From Copromyces sp. CBS 386.78 (taxonomy: Eukaryota; Ascomycota; Sordariomycetes; Sordariales; Sordariaceae): a stretch of 64,000 bases of DNA. Positions 22,425 to 33,943 of this stretch are shown piece after piece. The stretch's first letter is position 1. Every line of letters begins with the position of its first letter. The notes under the pieces were generated by a model. The model saw only the letters and a program-made list of their open reading frames with translations. It was not told the origin of the DNA and ran no database searches. The stretch spans positions 62,001 to 126,000 of the forward strand of contig MU839191.1 of NCBI GenBank assembly GCA_030685235.1, given 5' to 3'. The position numbers and the translations under genes were made by a program.

Positions 22425-25389
22425 GGTTAAGGCGCGAGTAAGTGGTTATTGCATCGGACATGGGATTTAGTGATGATAGGATCAAGGAAGAACACTCCCT
22501 GGCTCTGTCGGCCGTGTTCTTTGCTACTTATATCTTCAAACATATGCTCTGTTTCACAACAAGGAGGAGCCATGATACTGACTGTTATATGTCTTGAGGA
22601 AGTGTTTGCAAGGATAGGGCGTTGGGCGTTGTGTGGTTCGGAGGTACTAGAGTTGCAAGTTTGCCGACGGGGCCAGACGCCATCCAAGGATCGGGACACC
22701 TGACGAGGCTATCCGGAAGGGATGGGAAGTTACTGTACCATTGTGCCCAGACCGAGAGAGGACGAGAATAGCCCATTCCGGAAATCCAGGGGATCCCATC
22801 CGGAAAGGAGAGCATGCATGAGTTACCGTCTCAACAAGTGACTGACAAGAGACAGGGGATGGCTATGCCCGACTCCGCTCTTGTTGGCTACTAGAATTTC
22901 CTGTATGAGGTAGGTTCGATATGCGTGATGAGTTTCGCGGATGTCGTTTCGATCATCAAAGAATCAGTTGTCGTTCTCGTTGGATCTGAGACATGGTCCT
23001 TTCCTTGTAGCCGTAGATCCATCGATCGCTAGTTCCCCGAGTCTCAGTATCCAATGGTGCGGCTTGAAGCCATCGAAAACCTCCTCTATTGATTCTTCTC
23101 CGTTAGCCCTACTGCTACATACTCAGATGCTGGATTCCAAAAAGGGCCACCCATTCACCCGGGTACTAGTGCCCTCCGTCCTAGTGCGCGGTAGAGAAGT
23201 TACAGTGCTTCCGAACCTACCTGACAGCGTTGCGTTCCATGGTTTTCGCTATTTTGTTCTTGGATATTGAGCTGTCATTGGCCTGCCCAGTGTAGACTTC
23301 GGGACGTGTCATTCGATTTCACCTTCAGAGTCACGCCATACGGTAAGAACCGTGGCGGACATCGGCGACTGTGGCGCAGAGTGTTGGTCTGGACTTGCAT
23401 AGTTGCAAATCATATGGCTTCAAGGCTGTTGGGGGCCAGGCACAACATCTTCAGCCCCTGAAGATCAGTGAAGAGCGAACATTGGCTGGAATAAAGTCCG
23501 CATGTGTCCATTAGCCACTTTAGCTGGTTCCCGGTGCCAAATGCTACCGTCATAGACTTTGTGATGCGCCATGTCATCGAGATCCGACAATGATTTCAAA
23601 GTCGTAGTGGTTGTGGAAACAAATCCATACGTTTTTTTCTTTTTCTTTTCTGGCGCGTCGATGCCTGTCTCAGGCTTTGCAGTGTTGAAGATTCCACCGA
23701 TGTTGATGAAGTTCGGCAGTAAGCTTCGTATCATCAACTCGTACACAAGTGTCATCTCCCTCTCGCTATCAGATAAAGAGACTGTAGTCCTAAAACTTGA
23801 ACTCACGGTAGTCCTCCGATCGTTGCTGCATCGGGCTAACGGTAACGGTGATACATTTCGAGTGAAGCAACAGACACATGGCAGGCTCCTCCTAGTGCCA
23901 CATAGCACAGCATGAACACATACTAGAAAAACCAAAGAGCGACCGTTGGTGGCTCTCGATGGTATTGGGTGTGGTTGTGGGTCAGAAGAGGAACGTCTCG
24001 GATGGGATACCTGCCGGTAGTTGAAACGCGCCAAAAGGTGAACATCTTTCTCTCCGGTCTCTTCGTTACCAATTTGGCAAGATTTTGGATGAGGTAGATC
24101 CCAGGATGACGAGTTCATGTTCAAAAGTGGTGAGGATAGGGGAAGTGTCCCTTGCGGTTTCCGATGAAGTGTCCCCGGAGGGATGCTATTGTCTGTACTA
24201 GACGCAGTTGGCTTGTGACTTGCGATGCATGCAGCAGTTTGAAACGCATCATTGCTACGCTTCTTCCAGAGGGGAAATGCCGTTCAGACTGGAGCTGACG
24301 AACTACTGCAGGGCTGGAAACAAACATGTTGCTTGGGAAGCGGTTGTGAACCTGTCATTGATCGAGATGCTCGTCGGGTGGTCGGGTAGCTGCATTCAAG
24401 TCTTGGAGTTCTATTAGCAAGGCTCGCGATTCATGCGCGGGATGGAGATTCGGATGCTATACTCGCTGCTTCTTCCTCCTGTCACGCCCACTTCCATCTA
24501 TGGTGGAATTCCTGTGACCGCATTCCAAGTTTCGAGGATGTGCTAGTACTGAATAATCCGCCGTGGATGCTGCAGCTTGACACTTTGGGATAGAAGGCGC
24601 TGTTTGGGATTCGTAAGATGACCACTAGAAGTTGGAAACTTGGAAATTGATGACAGGAAGAGAATTGTGACTCGGATTTCAAATTTGAAGTCGAGCTCAA
24701 AGTCCGGTGGCGCGCTGCCGCGCTGTGTCCAAGAATGACCAGGAGCAGGGGGGAACAAATAGAAAAAAGAAAAAATGAAAATGAAAATAGATAAAAAAAA
24801 TTAAAAATCTAAGAAAACAAATCGGAAAAGAAAAATCTAATCACGGCCGGTCAGGTGTGTAGAAGACATGCAAGGCAAGACGCAAGCAGAGTGGAGGATG
24901 GCAGGCACTCGCTTGTTAGCCTTTCATTTGGCGTCCGTCGTTCTTTCCAAGCCAAGGTACCAGTTTGAAGAAAGGATGCAGTGGCGAGGAAGACTTCTCA
25001 GAAAACAGGGGCGATGGGAGAAGGGCTCAGTTCCCAGTAGAAGAAAAATTCTGGAAGGAACAACATACTATCGGGGACATAAGGTAGCCCGAAAGTAACA
25101 ACTCGCGCTTTCCCGGATCCAATATGAGAGACGGTTTGGCAGGCGTGGCGGGACTTATCCGTTCCCACTCTCTTGAAAATTGGGAATTTCCGAGTGACCT
25201 ACAAGACAGTTCATTTCCACGGGTATCCAGCCCTTCCTTCCTTCTTCGACAATCCCAAGTAAGCTGTGCACAATTTCACAAGCTCACAAAGAGACAGCAC
25301 ACAGGAAGTTCAGGACAGTCCATTACATATTACTACTCACGATTCTCATGTCATTATCCCAGCCATTGCTTCATCCCACCACTATCCAC
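22425..25389. other. Intergenic region (3 kb)
   Basis: This lies upstream of the bHLH gene and downstream of the HsbA-like gene. Frames such as 23465-24124 (minus) start without ATG, have no domain signal and contain a Lys run from simple sequence. An A-rich stretch lies near 24770-24840. No supported gene. Confidence 0.5.
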
Positions 25390-25908
25390 TTAAAACAGCT
25401 TATAAGTCTCAATAGCCTCCTCAAAGCTCTCAATGACCGGGACAGTCAGACTCCTAGCAAAGTCCTGGAACAGCTCCGGGATCTTGGAGATAACAACATC
25501 GTTCAACTCCTCGGTCGCCTTTTTCTCGAGCTTGAGGTTAAGCAGGATGGTTGGGGACAGCAAAAGCTTGTCGAACTTGGGCTTGGAGGCGATGATGGCG
25601 GTGATGGTCTGGTTGACCGATGAGGCGAGATTTTGAGTCTTTTGGCCGACGCCGAGGGCGCCCAGGGTATCGAGCTCCTCGGAGGCTTCGGCGGTCTTGG
25701 TGCCGCGGTTGATATTGGCCAGCAGGGAGGTACTCTCGCTGACGATGGGGATGACGGTCAAAAGCTTGCCGTTCCACGTGTCGACGTAGTTCTTGAGCTT
25801 GAGCGTCGACAGGTTGATGGTGCCGAGGGCGGTTTGGATGGAGGCGGCGTCGGCGGCGACGGTGGAGGCCAGTATGGCGACCGGGGCGAGGAGGGTCGTA
25901 AATTTCAT
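25390..25908 (-). CDS. Secreted hydrophobic-surface-binding (HsbA-like) protein
   Basis: Single exon of 172 residues starting at ATG 25908. The first ~19 residues form a clear signal peptide (M-K-F-T-T-L-L then a hydrophobic core ending A-A-D-A). The mature part is alpha-helical in character, with no cysteines, an N-terminal segment containing a Trp-Asn-Gly motif (residue ~46) and many Leu/Ile/Thr/Ser residues. This pattern is typical of the fungal HsbA / cell-wall galactomannoprotein (Mp1-like) family. Members are secreted, coat hydrophobic surfaces and can recruit hydrolases; some bind lipids. Family assignment rests on composition, length and position of the motif. The antisense frames at this locus are shadows of it. 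Confidence 0.8.
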   Translation of the reverse strand: MKFTTLLAPVAILASTVAADAASIQTALGTINLSTLKLKNYVDTWNGKLLTVIPIVSESTSLLANINRGTKTAEASEELDTLGALGVGQKTQNLASSVNQTITAIIASKPKFDKLLLSPTILLNLKLEKKATEELNDVVISKIPELFQDFARSLTVPVIESFEEAIETYKLF

Positions 25909-27563
25909 CTTGAAGGTCTTGGGTGAAGTTGGTTGATGAGAGTGGATATGGTGAGTGGGTGAGAAGAGGACACCGGTCGGTTCTGGAACACTGGGAACAC
26001 CGGGGAAAAGTGTTATAGAAGTGAAGAGATCGACGAGGGCTCAGTATCTCCTGGGACAAAAACTGGAGATGGTCTGTCCCCCTTATACTCGCCTTTCACA
26101 AGCAACCTGGTCCTCTCATCCTGAAAGACGACAAGATCGTCGCCGAGGCAGACTCTTTGTCATGCCCAAGTAGCCATCGTGAGTTCTTGCTTACCCCGCC
26201 TATGATCAACTTGAATGCTACTCGACCTTTCCATTTTGCGGGGAAGACCAGCAAGCCCGAGACCAGATCTTTCCGTGCCTGGAAGACAGTTTAATCTGTA
26301 GCATCGTGCCATCAGCAACAGCGTTCAACGCGGAGGTTTGATTGAAAAAACGGAGGTGCGAAAGCAATGGTTTTCTGCAGGCAACGCATGTCAAGTCATG
26401 GATAACATGGCAGCATGGCTTTGGGGGGTGAGATCGATCAGGTGTATTGCTCCATGTGGTATGGCCTCGTCGGCGGTGAATCCCATTTCAAGTTTGCAGC
26501 TCGAGATTTCAGGCCTTGAGCGGCGGTTGGGATGACGTTGGGAGGTGTTGGAGGTCGTGGTGAGGAGGACGGCATCTTCAGGGGTAACTAGCCGTGGAGG
26601 GTAAGGTGCAATGCGGGGGGGCAGGGACGTTGACGGCTGATTGGGAGAAAACCTTGCCAAGTCGATCCCTCGGCGATTTCGTTCAGATGGGTAGCATTTG
26701 TGGTTATCAGGTAGCATGTGAATGGGATCGGCGCCCCCGAGTGCTTTTGCGGGTGAGGCGTGGGAGGGTGTTGGGGATGGTAAGCCCCAGTGAGCCCAAA
26801 CATAAACACGAATGAAAGAGGCGAAAATCGCCAGAGGAACTGGGGACGCCTGGCAATACAGCTCGTTTATTCTCGTCGACCTTGGGTAAAATTGTTTCTC
26901 GACTCTGAAAGTTCAAAAGAGCCGACTTGAACGTAAGTGTGAAAAGTCTCGACGGAAGAGACAGTTTACGTCCAAGAGTTTGTCACAGGCTACGGCACCT
27001 CGGTATTCATCACTGATCAATGCGAATACGGGCCGTGCCTTGAGAATGGGAATGGGCATGTGTGAACCGTGTAGGGCTTGAAGGAAGGCTGAAGGCAGCC
27101 AACGACCCATGTCGTGTGTTCTGAAGGAAACATTACTGCATTTGATATGTAATGTAGTACTTTATCCAATCCCTAAAGCGCTTCGAGACCCATATTAGAC
27201 CGCAGGGTATCTTCCGTTCTCTAAAAGACCTCTATGTCCATCCCGTAGGCACCAGCGTCCATTAAAAGCGATGCTGTGCCGTCTCAAATGTCTCCGAACA
27301 ATGAATATTGTATGAAGACGAGCCTCTTTCGCATGGGAAGTGGAATATCTCCTTACTCATGCGTCTCCTCGGACTGTCATAACCGTCCACCAGCTCATGT
27401 TATTTCATACACCACTTGGAGGCGTCAGCCCCGTTGTGAACATAAAAAGGTGTGTTGGAACCTCCGCTCAAGTTGCCAAGTTGGCGCGTGAAGAAAGACA
27501 AGCGTCTCACGCAGGTGACGCGTAGTAGCCCTGTGGAGGTACAGCAGGCTGCTGTTGAGAGCC
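25909..27563. other. Intergenic region (1.65 kb)
   Basis: Promoter side of the HsbA-like gene and 3' side of the four-helix membrane protein gene. No reading frame with domain, signal peptide or matching splice sites was found. Confidence 0.45.
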
Positions 27564-28518
27564 CTATGGGATTGCTGAAGGTTGCTGCGCAACGGGGGCG
27601 TAATAACCGTTATACATCATGGTTTGCTGAGGAGGCATCGGATGCTGTCCAGCTACCATATGCTGAGGTATTTGGTCCATCGGCATCGGTACGGGTACTG
27701 GGACTCGGACGTAGGTGATTCTTCGTGCCTTGTTTGTCGAATTGACGATGTGTGTTTCAACACAAGCGCGGACGAAGAGAAAGAAGTGGATGATCCAAAG
27801 GATGATGGAAAACGCAAACAAGGTTCGCATGAGATCGCTTAGGAGGTTGAGAATTTCGATCTCATCTTCATCGTAGTGTTTCATAAAGCCGACGGCGCAA
27901 ACGCCACCGATTCCGGCACCCAAGGAAGCCACAAGTACGATGATCAGTTGAACACCGACATGAGCTCCGGGGTGGATGCCTCGACGTTCTTTGGAGAAAT
28001 ATACTGTTAGTAGTTCAGCCACGGTCCATAAAATCGCTAGCCCAGCCTAGAGATCATTAGTTAGCACACGGACATGTAGAGAGATACGTTATCGCATGAG
28101 TGAAGCCGATAAGGGCAGAACATACTGCTGAGGCCTCAATACCAAAAACGATATCTACTTCCCACGGATTCCCCCATTGTGTGGTATAGGTGCCCAGTGC
28201 CAGACCAACACCCAGGATGATGGCAGAGCACACAAGAGATGCGGTCTGGAAAGCGAGCTTCACAACGTGCCATTTCTTGCTGTAGGCAATTTCCGCACCA
28301 GGGAGACGCAGAGGAAAAGGTTGGTATGTGCCCCCGTATCCAAACGGTACAGGCGCCTGTTGCTGTTGGAAAACCGGAGAATTCTTGTCCTGAGTGATTG
28401 GATGAGGCGGAGGCAGAACCTGAGGCAGGAGTGGCACTGCTTGTCTGGCTGCGATTCCATCATTACCAGATCGTTGCTGCGCAGCCATCGTGCTGCTGGA
28501 CGGTCCAGCTGCTGCCAT
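27564..28518 (-). CDS. Four-helix (MARVEL-like) fungal membrane protein
   Basis: Two exons: 28518-28126 and 28046-27564, with a 79-nt intron (GTATGT...branch GCTAAC...CTAG), giving 291 residues. The start is the first ATG in the frame; the frame begins 14 codons earlier with TTG. Residues 1-80 are Pro/Gln-rich and probably cytosolic. Four hydrophobic segments follow at about 87-109, 121-147, 161-184 and 204-228. The tail carries a V-P-V-P-V-P-M-P repeat and a Gln/Pro/Tyr-rich end. The splice falls inside helix 2 and joins its two halves cleanly, which supports the model. Topology and length resemble fungal MARVEL-domain proteins of the plasma membrane, but no motif proves that; function unknown. 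Confidence 0.82.
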
Positions 28519-29257
28519 TCTGTCCGTTCGCTTGGCCGATTCTTTGATGTCCGTTATCAAAATATTAGTTGTAATTCAATTGACCGGTTATTAAGCGCGA
28601 AAAGAGCGATGGGCGCGACAACGACGATGATGTCGGCGAGAGAATGTCGATGAATAAACGAGAGAATATGCGCAAGATGCGCAAGATGCACATGAAGTTG
28701 TGAAGAGCGAGCGACAGTCGACAAACCGGTGGTGGCGTGCCAAAGAAAGAAAGGGAGGAATGAGATTTTCAAGATTGCAATGCAACGGGCCAGACGCAGG
28801 CTGCCATTGCCCGACTTTGGCGCACTTCTCGAGTTCCAAACTTCAGGGTCTCTTTTACGAACCTATCGTATAGCGGTTTAGCGGCGTCTTGGCGTCAGGA
28901 TATGGCCAATCAGCCGACGTGGCTGCCTAAGCCCCTTGCCGGCATTGTGCTGGTTGACTGCAACGGGCAGTTTGATCCAGACCCTAGCTTTCGTAACAGA
29001 CAAAGAGTCCTAGGAATGGGAATTGATAATGGGAAAGCGGACCATTAACGGATATAAGGCGGGTCAGTATTGGATCATAAGCCATTTGACTTTGACACGG
29101 TGTTAGCTCACCTCTTTCAGTTATCATGGTCACCTTGGTTCCTCTTGGGGCAAAATATGGTGAGGATTACATGTAATAGTCACGACCGCAACGGAAAGGC
29201 TGAAACCAAAGATGACATGGCTGTTCGAGAAGGGAAGTATGCTATAGTTTATCGTGG
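28519..29257. other. Intergenic region
   Basis: 5' region of the four-helix protein gene and 3' end of SEC11. 'gcgcaagat' occurs twice in tandem near 28670-28690. No gene seen. Confidence 0.45.
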
Positions 29258-30005
29258 CTATTCGCGCTGTAAAACCACCACCAAGCCCATGAGTCCGAGC
29301 ATGACAGTCTTGAGCCATGGGTGCTCGGATAGAAGAATGGTAACGTAGCCAACAAAAGGAATGTAGGCAAAGACGCTCCTGTTTGAAGGGTAAATGTTAG
29401 CAAAATAATCGTAACGCCTTGGTACAGGCTGAAGCCAAAATCATCATACCCGATAATGTCTTTCCTAACCAGGTAATCCTGTCCACTTGCGTAGAGCTCT
29501 GTATCGTCCGAGACGTTGTTGTCTCCCTTTGTGAGCAGCTTCGCTTCGGGTCTTTCGAGGCAGGGAGTCCTATGGTCAGCCGTATGCCCGGGACAGCGTG
29601 TAGCAGATGGGAAACGAACCCCTTTCCAAACTTCCTGACTATCCTGTGCACGATAGGGATATCCTTGCCCTTCACATTGTACACGACAACCTCTCCAACA
29701 CTGGTTTCGGCCACGAAGTTGCGGTTCCACAAGAACAAGAGGTCGCCGCGTTGGAAGGCTGGCTCCATGCTACCGGACAGGACGACGACGATCGGGGATG
29801 GCGAGTCTGAGATGACCGAGAGACCTTTCCACATCTGCGAGAAGGAAGCTGGTTAGCATGCTGTCGGTGATGCTATATAGAGACAAAAGGAATCTAGCAG
29901 AGGGCAGCTAGCGCAAGAACACACCATGAATGCAGTGGACAGTATCAGGCCAAAGTTCATAAGCTGGACGGCAGCTTGCCGCGGGTTTGCGAGGCCTGAC
30001 AACAT
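29258..30005 (-). CDS. SEC11: Signal peptidase complex catalytic subunit Sec11
   Basis: Four exons: 30005-29925, 29834-29620, 29569-29450 and 29378-29258. Introns of 90, 50 and 71 nt all keep frame, giving 178 residues, the usual length. Sec11 is the ER-membrane serine protease that removes signal peptides from secretory proteins. A membrane anchor occupies about residues 12-37. The catalytic serine is Ser49 in L-S-G-S-M-E-P, the catalytic histidine His90 in I-P-I-V-H-R, and the aspartate is in the T-K-G-D-N-N segment (Asp115) or shortly after. A hydrophobic C-terminal segment ends V-V-V-L-Q-R-E. All key residues are present, so it should be active. The first exon ([10 protein letters not shown]) was recovered from sequence upstream of the main frame and fits fungal Sec11 N-termini. 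It likely acts on the secreted proteins encoded nearby, with no special link implied. Confidence 0.95.
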
Positions 30006-31121
30006 GGCGACGGCGGGAGAGCAGGAGCGATGCTCAAGTTCGGTATGGTATACTGCAAAGGACGTCTGTTGTTGGGTGTTTTGATGTCGGCGAAGTCAAT
30101 GCGCAAGTTCGGAGTAGCTGTTTCCTCTAGCTAAGGTAGGTAAATGTTCTCGAGTGTCGGCTTGTCGCTGCCGTTGAGGTTCGCGATTGACATCAGAGCC
30201 AGGGACAGCGTAAGCGGACACGGTGACAAGAAAGCCGCGAAATGGCAGCTTCTGATTGGGGGTTGCGGCTAGAAGAGACCCACTAGGTTCCATCTCGAAG
30301 GGCCCCACAAGGCATTCAAATCCCTGCGGCGTTTTGAGGTTCCTCTTCCTCTTGGCAACTTCAACCTCAAGGATCCTCTTGAGCGCATCTCAACATGGAA
30401 ATCCCGAACTCCATGTCTATAGTTCCTCAAGTGTTTAACCTCGGCTCTTTTAACCTGAATCTCCAATGCAAGCTATTATTGCCTGCCCATATACACGCGT
30501 CACAGCAAACGCTTGTGGTCAGTGGTCCATGACATATATAGGTAATCACACACCTCTTATCAAAATCGTCATTCTTCCCAGGGAAAGCAGCTACTGGAGT
30601 ATAAGAGGTCGATACCCGACCAATGGCGTGACCGCTACCTTTTCGGTTAACCAGTTTTCTGCACCAAGATGCTATTTTCTTCTGTACTCCGTCACTTCCT
30701 CGAAAGAAAGGGCAATCGTGTTTCTCATGGTCATGACTCCCTTCTCTTTTCCGGCCGAGTTCCAGTCATTCCTGCCTCTTTCGGATGATTGTGCTTTCTG
30801 GTTGCTTTCGTTGAAACTACGCCTTTTTACCTAGAGGTACCTCTACCTAGGTATTTGGGTTTACATGCAGGCAATGGAGCAGTGACAGACGGTTTGTACG
30901 TCGCTACCTCCACGTTATCATCTTCTGGTTCGTGGAAGGAGTAGCTAGTGTCAAGGAGACTGGCAGAGAACGCATTTCTTTGCCTGGTTATCATGGTTTC
31001 CTCTGAACACCCTTCTTACTGATTCATCTTCCTCCCCAAGTAGTCGGCTGTGTTCGCTCCCCTGTGCCTCTAACTTTGCTGAATTTTACCTCGAACGACC
31101 AGTCCTCCCTTGCTCGTCAAC
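30006..31121. other. Divergent promoter region
   Basis: Shared upstream region of SEC11 (minus) and the six-exon membrane protein gene (plus). It contains a 14-bp perfect palindrome at 30832-30845 (TAGAGGTACCTCTA), followed by CCTAGG. No gene seen. Confidence 0.5.
30832..30845. other. 14-bp perfect palindrome in divergent promoter
   Basis: TAGAGGTACCTCTA reads the same on both strands. It lies about 290 bp upstream of the six-exon gene start. It belongs to the same AGGTACCT word family as the hairpin at 18000. A protein-binding dyad is possible but not shown. Confidence 0.45.
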
Positions 31122-32401
31122 ATGTCGACCGGCAACGAGGCAACGGAACGGAGCTCGCTCCTGGGCCGTGATCTACCCCGGCCAAATGGACTTGTCCAAG
31201 ACCATGTACGACACAAGACAATCTGTTGCGCACACGTCTTGGATCATACTGACAGCTTACATAGCCCATCTTCCTCCGCGTATGCCACGCTCCATGGGGC
31301 TTTATCAACCAGACCACTCTTGTCGCCATCAGAGGCCTGATTCTGATCTATCTTACCATCCTTGCGCCCATGCTGCTTGACTACAAACTCTACAAGCGGG
31401 AAGATGGCGACTCGCCCTTGCGCATCATCTTTCAGTTTTCGACCATCACTTTCGTTCTGCTGTGGCGCTACCACTTGGCCACGTTTGTATGTCCCTTGTC
31501 ACTCTCGGGCAGCTGTCTTGCATTTTGGTGCTAACCTAACCCCTCGCTTAGTGCTGGAGCTATACGCACCTCTATTATCCTGATCTCGATGAGGAAGACA
31601 ACACCTGGGAGACAGCTCTGCTACGAAAGATGTCGCCGCCTGAACAGACTATCACCTCTCGCAACCGATTCTACTTCAGCTTGTATTACACAGTGTCTCA
31701 CGTGTTTGCCTTCATGAACATCTTCATCTTCTGGGCCTTCGTAGTGCCGAAGGGTCACGGCGACCTACCAAGAGACAGACAAAGGGGTGGTGGCGGAGAT
31801 GATGCCGGGAGTCTCGAGGGTATGTTCTCACTGAGATTAGACTCTCATCGAAAGCGCACTAATGAGACTAGATGGAGGAGGTTTTTTTGGTCATGGGTGG
31901 TTTGAACCTTTCTGCGTTCTGAACCTCTGGGGTTATACAGCACTCCTCGCTCTCTTCGAGATATTGCTGCTGAACAGCATCAAACGCCAGATTGTAAGTT
32001 GTCGAGTATCTTGATGTGACAAGAAGACTAATGACTCTGAAAAGCCCGTACACACGCATATTATTGGCTTGGTGTTCATTTTGTGCGCCTACCTCGGCTG
32101 GGCTTCCTTTGGAAAGCTCTTCATCGGCCGCGCCCCTTACTTCTGGCTGGACCCTGAGTTTGTTCGGTACAGAGAACTCATGTTTGGATACTGCGCTTTG
32201 TTTGTGGCTCTGGGACCTGCCTGTAAGTCACATCTGCTTCCCCAGTTCGGTGACAGGACCCTCCAGCTGACCACAAGTGCTCTGATAGTTTTCGCCTTCA
32301 TGTATGGCCTCATTGGTCTGCGTGAAGAATTGGCTGAGAAATATGGCAGCCCAAGTCAAGTCAGTACCCCAGAAGGCTCGCAGCAGGGAGATCAAGAGTG
32401 A
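31122..32401 (+). CDS. Multi-pass membrane protein, six exons (AIG1/rolling-stone-like topology, tentative)
   Basis: Proposed exons: 31122-31205, 31265-31486, 31552-31819, 31872-31993, 32045-32222 and 32289-32401. Phases agree at all five joins (introns 51-66 nt), giving 328 residues. The first donor (GTACGA) is the weakest. After a short polar N-terminus come about six hydrophobic segments; the third and fourth are separated by an acidic/Gly-rich loop (D-L-D-E-E-D-N, later a Gly/Asp run). Aromatic-rich membrane motifs such as Y-L-G-W and Y-F-W-L-D are seen, and the tail is charged with Ser/Gln. The layout is reminiscent of AIG1/FAR-17a and rolling-stone families (membrane hydrolases or unknown), but I did not find their invariant residues with certainty. 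Function should be treated as unknown. Confidence 0.75.
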
Positions 32402-33943
32402 GACGGATAGGTTGGTCCCTGTTTTGATAAGATGTGGCTTGCCACAGAAGAAGTTCCTGCGAGATGGAGACCCTCTACGTTGTCCTTCCGCCCTTGTCCC
32501 TACACACCCTTTTCCGTCATGATTTTAACCGATACTGAATCATGTTCCTTTCCCCAGCAGTGCTGTCCCTGCACTCGACGGCTGTATAGACGGTACCTAC
32601 CTAAGCCACGTAGATAGCCATAAAGAGCATGGAACTATCCCTTGAACTGACTTTAATTATCCTGTGATGAAATTAGCAATCTTCCAAGCATCAGACATCA
32701 CCAGAAGTACTAAAGAAGTCCCCTGGTTGTGGAACTGAACAAACTCCCAGTCCCTGACCCCCTGCTGCCACGCAGCCGGAGCGGAGCCGCGGAGCTTTGT
32801 TTCGCGTCCCCACCACCGTCCCCTAGCGTCCCATTGCCGTCGATCTCTGCGGGGTCAAGAGGACGGCCCGGCCCCTTGTCCGGCTGAGAATTGCCCAGAT
32901 CGATGTCTTTAAGTGCGCATTTACGTGACAACAAGACAAATGATGCCGACCAACGTTGACATGTCTACAAAGTCAACAGCACGAATACAAGGCGAGCCTT
33001 GGTCTCCGCGGAGATTCGAGAAGGTTTGGAGTGACCAAGTACCTGTGCCAATGGGAGGGATCGGACCAAACAATCCTCTTCGGTCATTGGATGAGCCATT
33101 CAAGCTTAGGCCAGGGCAGACGCCAAACGGAGGCCCCCTCGTCTGTTGACGTCGATGGACAGCTCAGCATTCAGGGCAGTCACTCTGCCTTCACGACTGT
33201 CCACTGAGCCATCACACGGATCAATCCCTAGAGGAAAGCAAACTACGTACGCCATGCCGCAGAGGGAGAGAACGAAGTCGAAGCACGCGGGACTGATGGA
33301 GGGCAACCCTCTTTCCGGAAGCGCCGTCGTACACACCCTCATTCAGCATGCACCAAGGCAGGCTGCAACATGCAGTCAGTGCAACCAACCGCACGTCGTC
33401 TGAGCGCGGTGAATGGACGATAAATCGATTTCCAGAACATGGCCCCTGTCTCTGGTTGACGATTCACGATCCTGACGGTTCTTGGTTTGACAAATTCTTG
33501 TTGGACACTTAACATGACCCCTGTCGATACAACCAACAACCGCCGTCCCCGCCCTGCTTTAGTTCGCTTCCCATGAATCCGGCATCACGCCTTCACATTG
33601 GCCGTGAGGCTGTCAACGACGGTATAAGTATGCCGTCAACCCCTCCCTTACCACACTTCCTCTTCTGGTTCTTGCTCCCTGTCCCCCCATCTCCCCCCAA
33701 CACACAACCAAAGGGCTGCAAAGTGTTTGCTGGTGTTGTCTCGAGGTTCATTCGGTAGAGATAGCACCACCCCGGGCCCTGTCAATCCTTCTTTTGTGCT
33801 TCCCCCTTCCTTCCCTCCTTCTTTTTCTTTTCTCCGGTCCTTCATCTGTTTCGTCGCTCTCTTGACAATCTGAAAAGTTATCATCTGGATATCCCGTCAA
33901 CACCGCCACCATTTTCCGATTCATCTTCCCCAAGACCGCCACC
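32402..33943. other. Intergenic region (1.5 kb)
   Basis: 3' side of the six-exon gene and promoter/5' UTR of the BTB gene. The stretch 33640-33940 is strongly C/T-rich, as in fungal promoters. No gene supported. Confidence 0.45.

Noticed and set aside
23465..24124. 219-codon minus-strand frame
   Set aside because: Begins with TTG, contains a poly-Lys from simple sequence and shows no recognisable fold or conserved pattern.
25538..26059. Arg/His/Pro-rich minus-strand frame overlapping the HsbA-like gene
   Set aside because: It is the +1 shadow of a GC-biased coding exon; the HsbA-like frame has the ATG and signal peptide.
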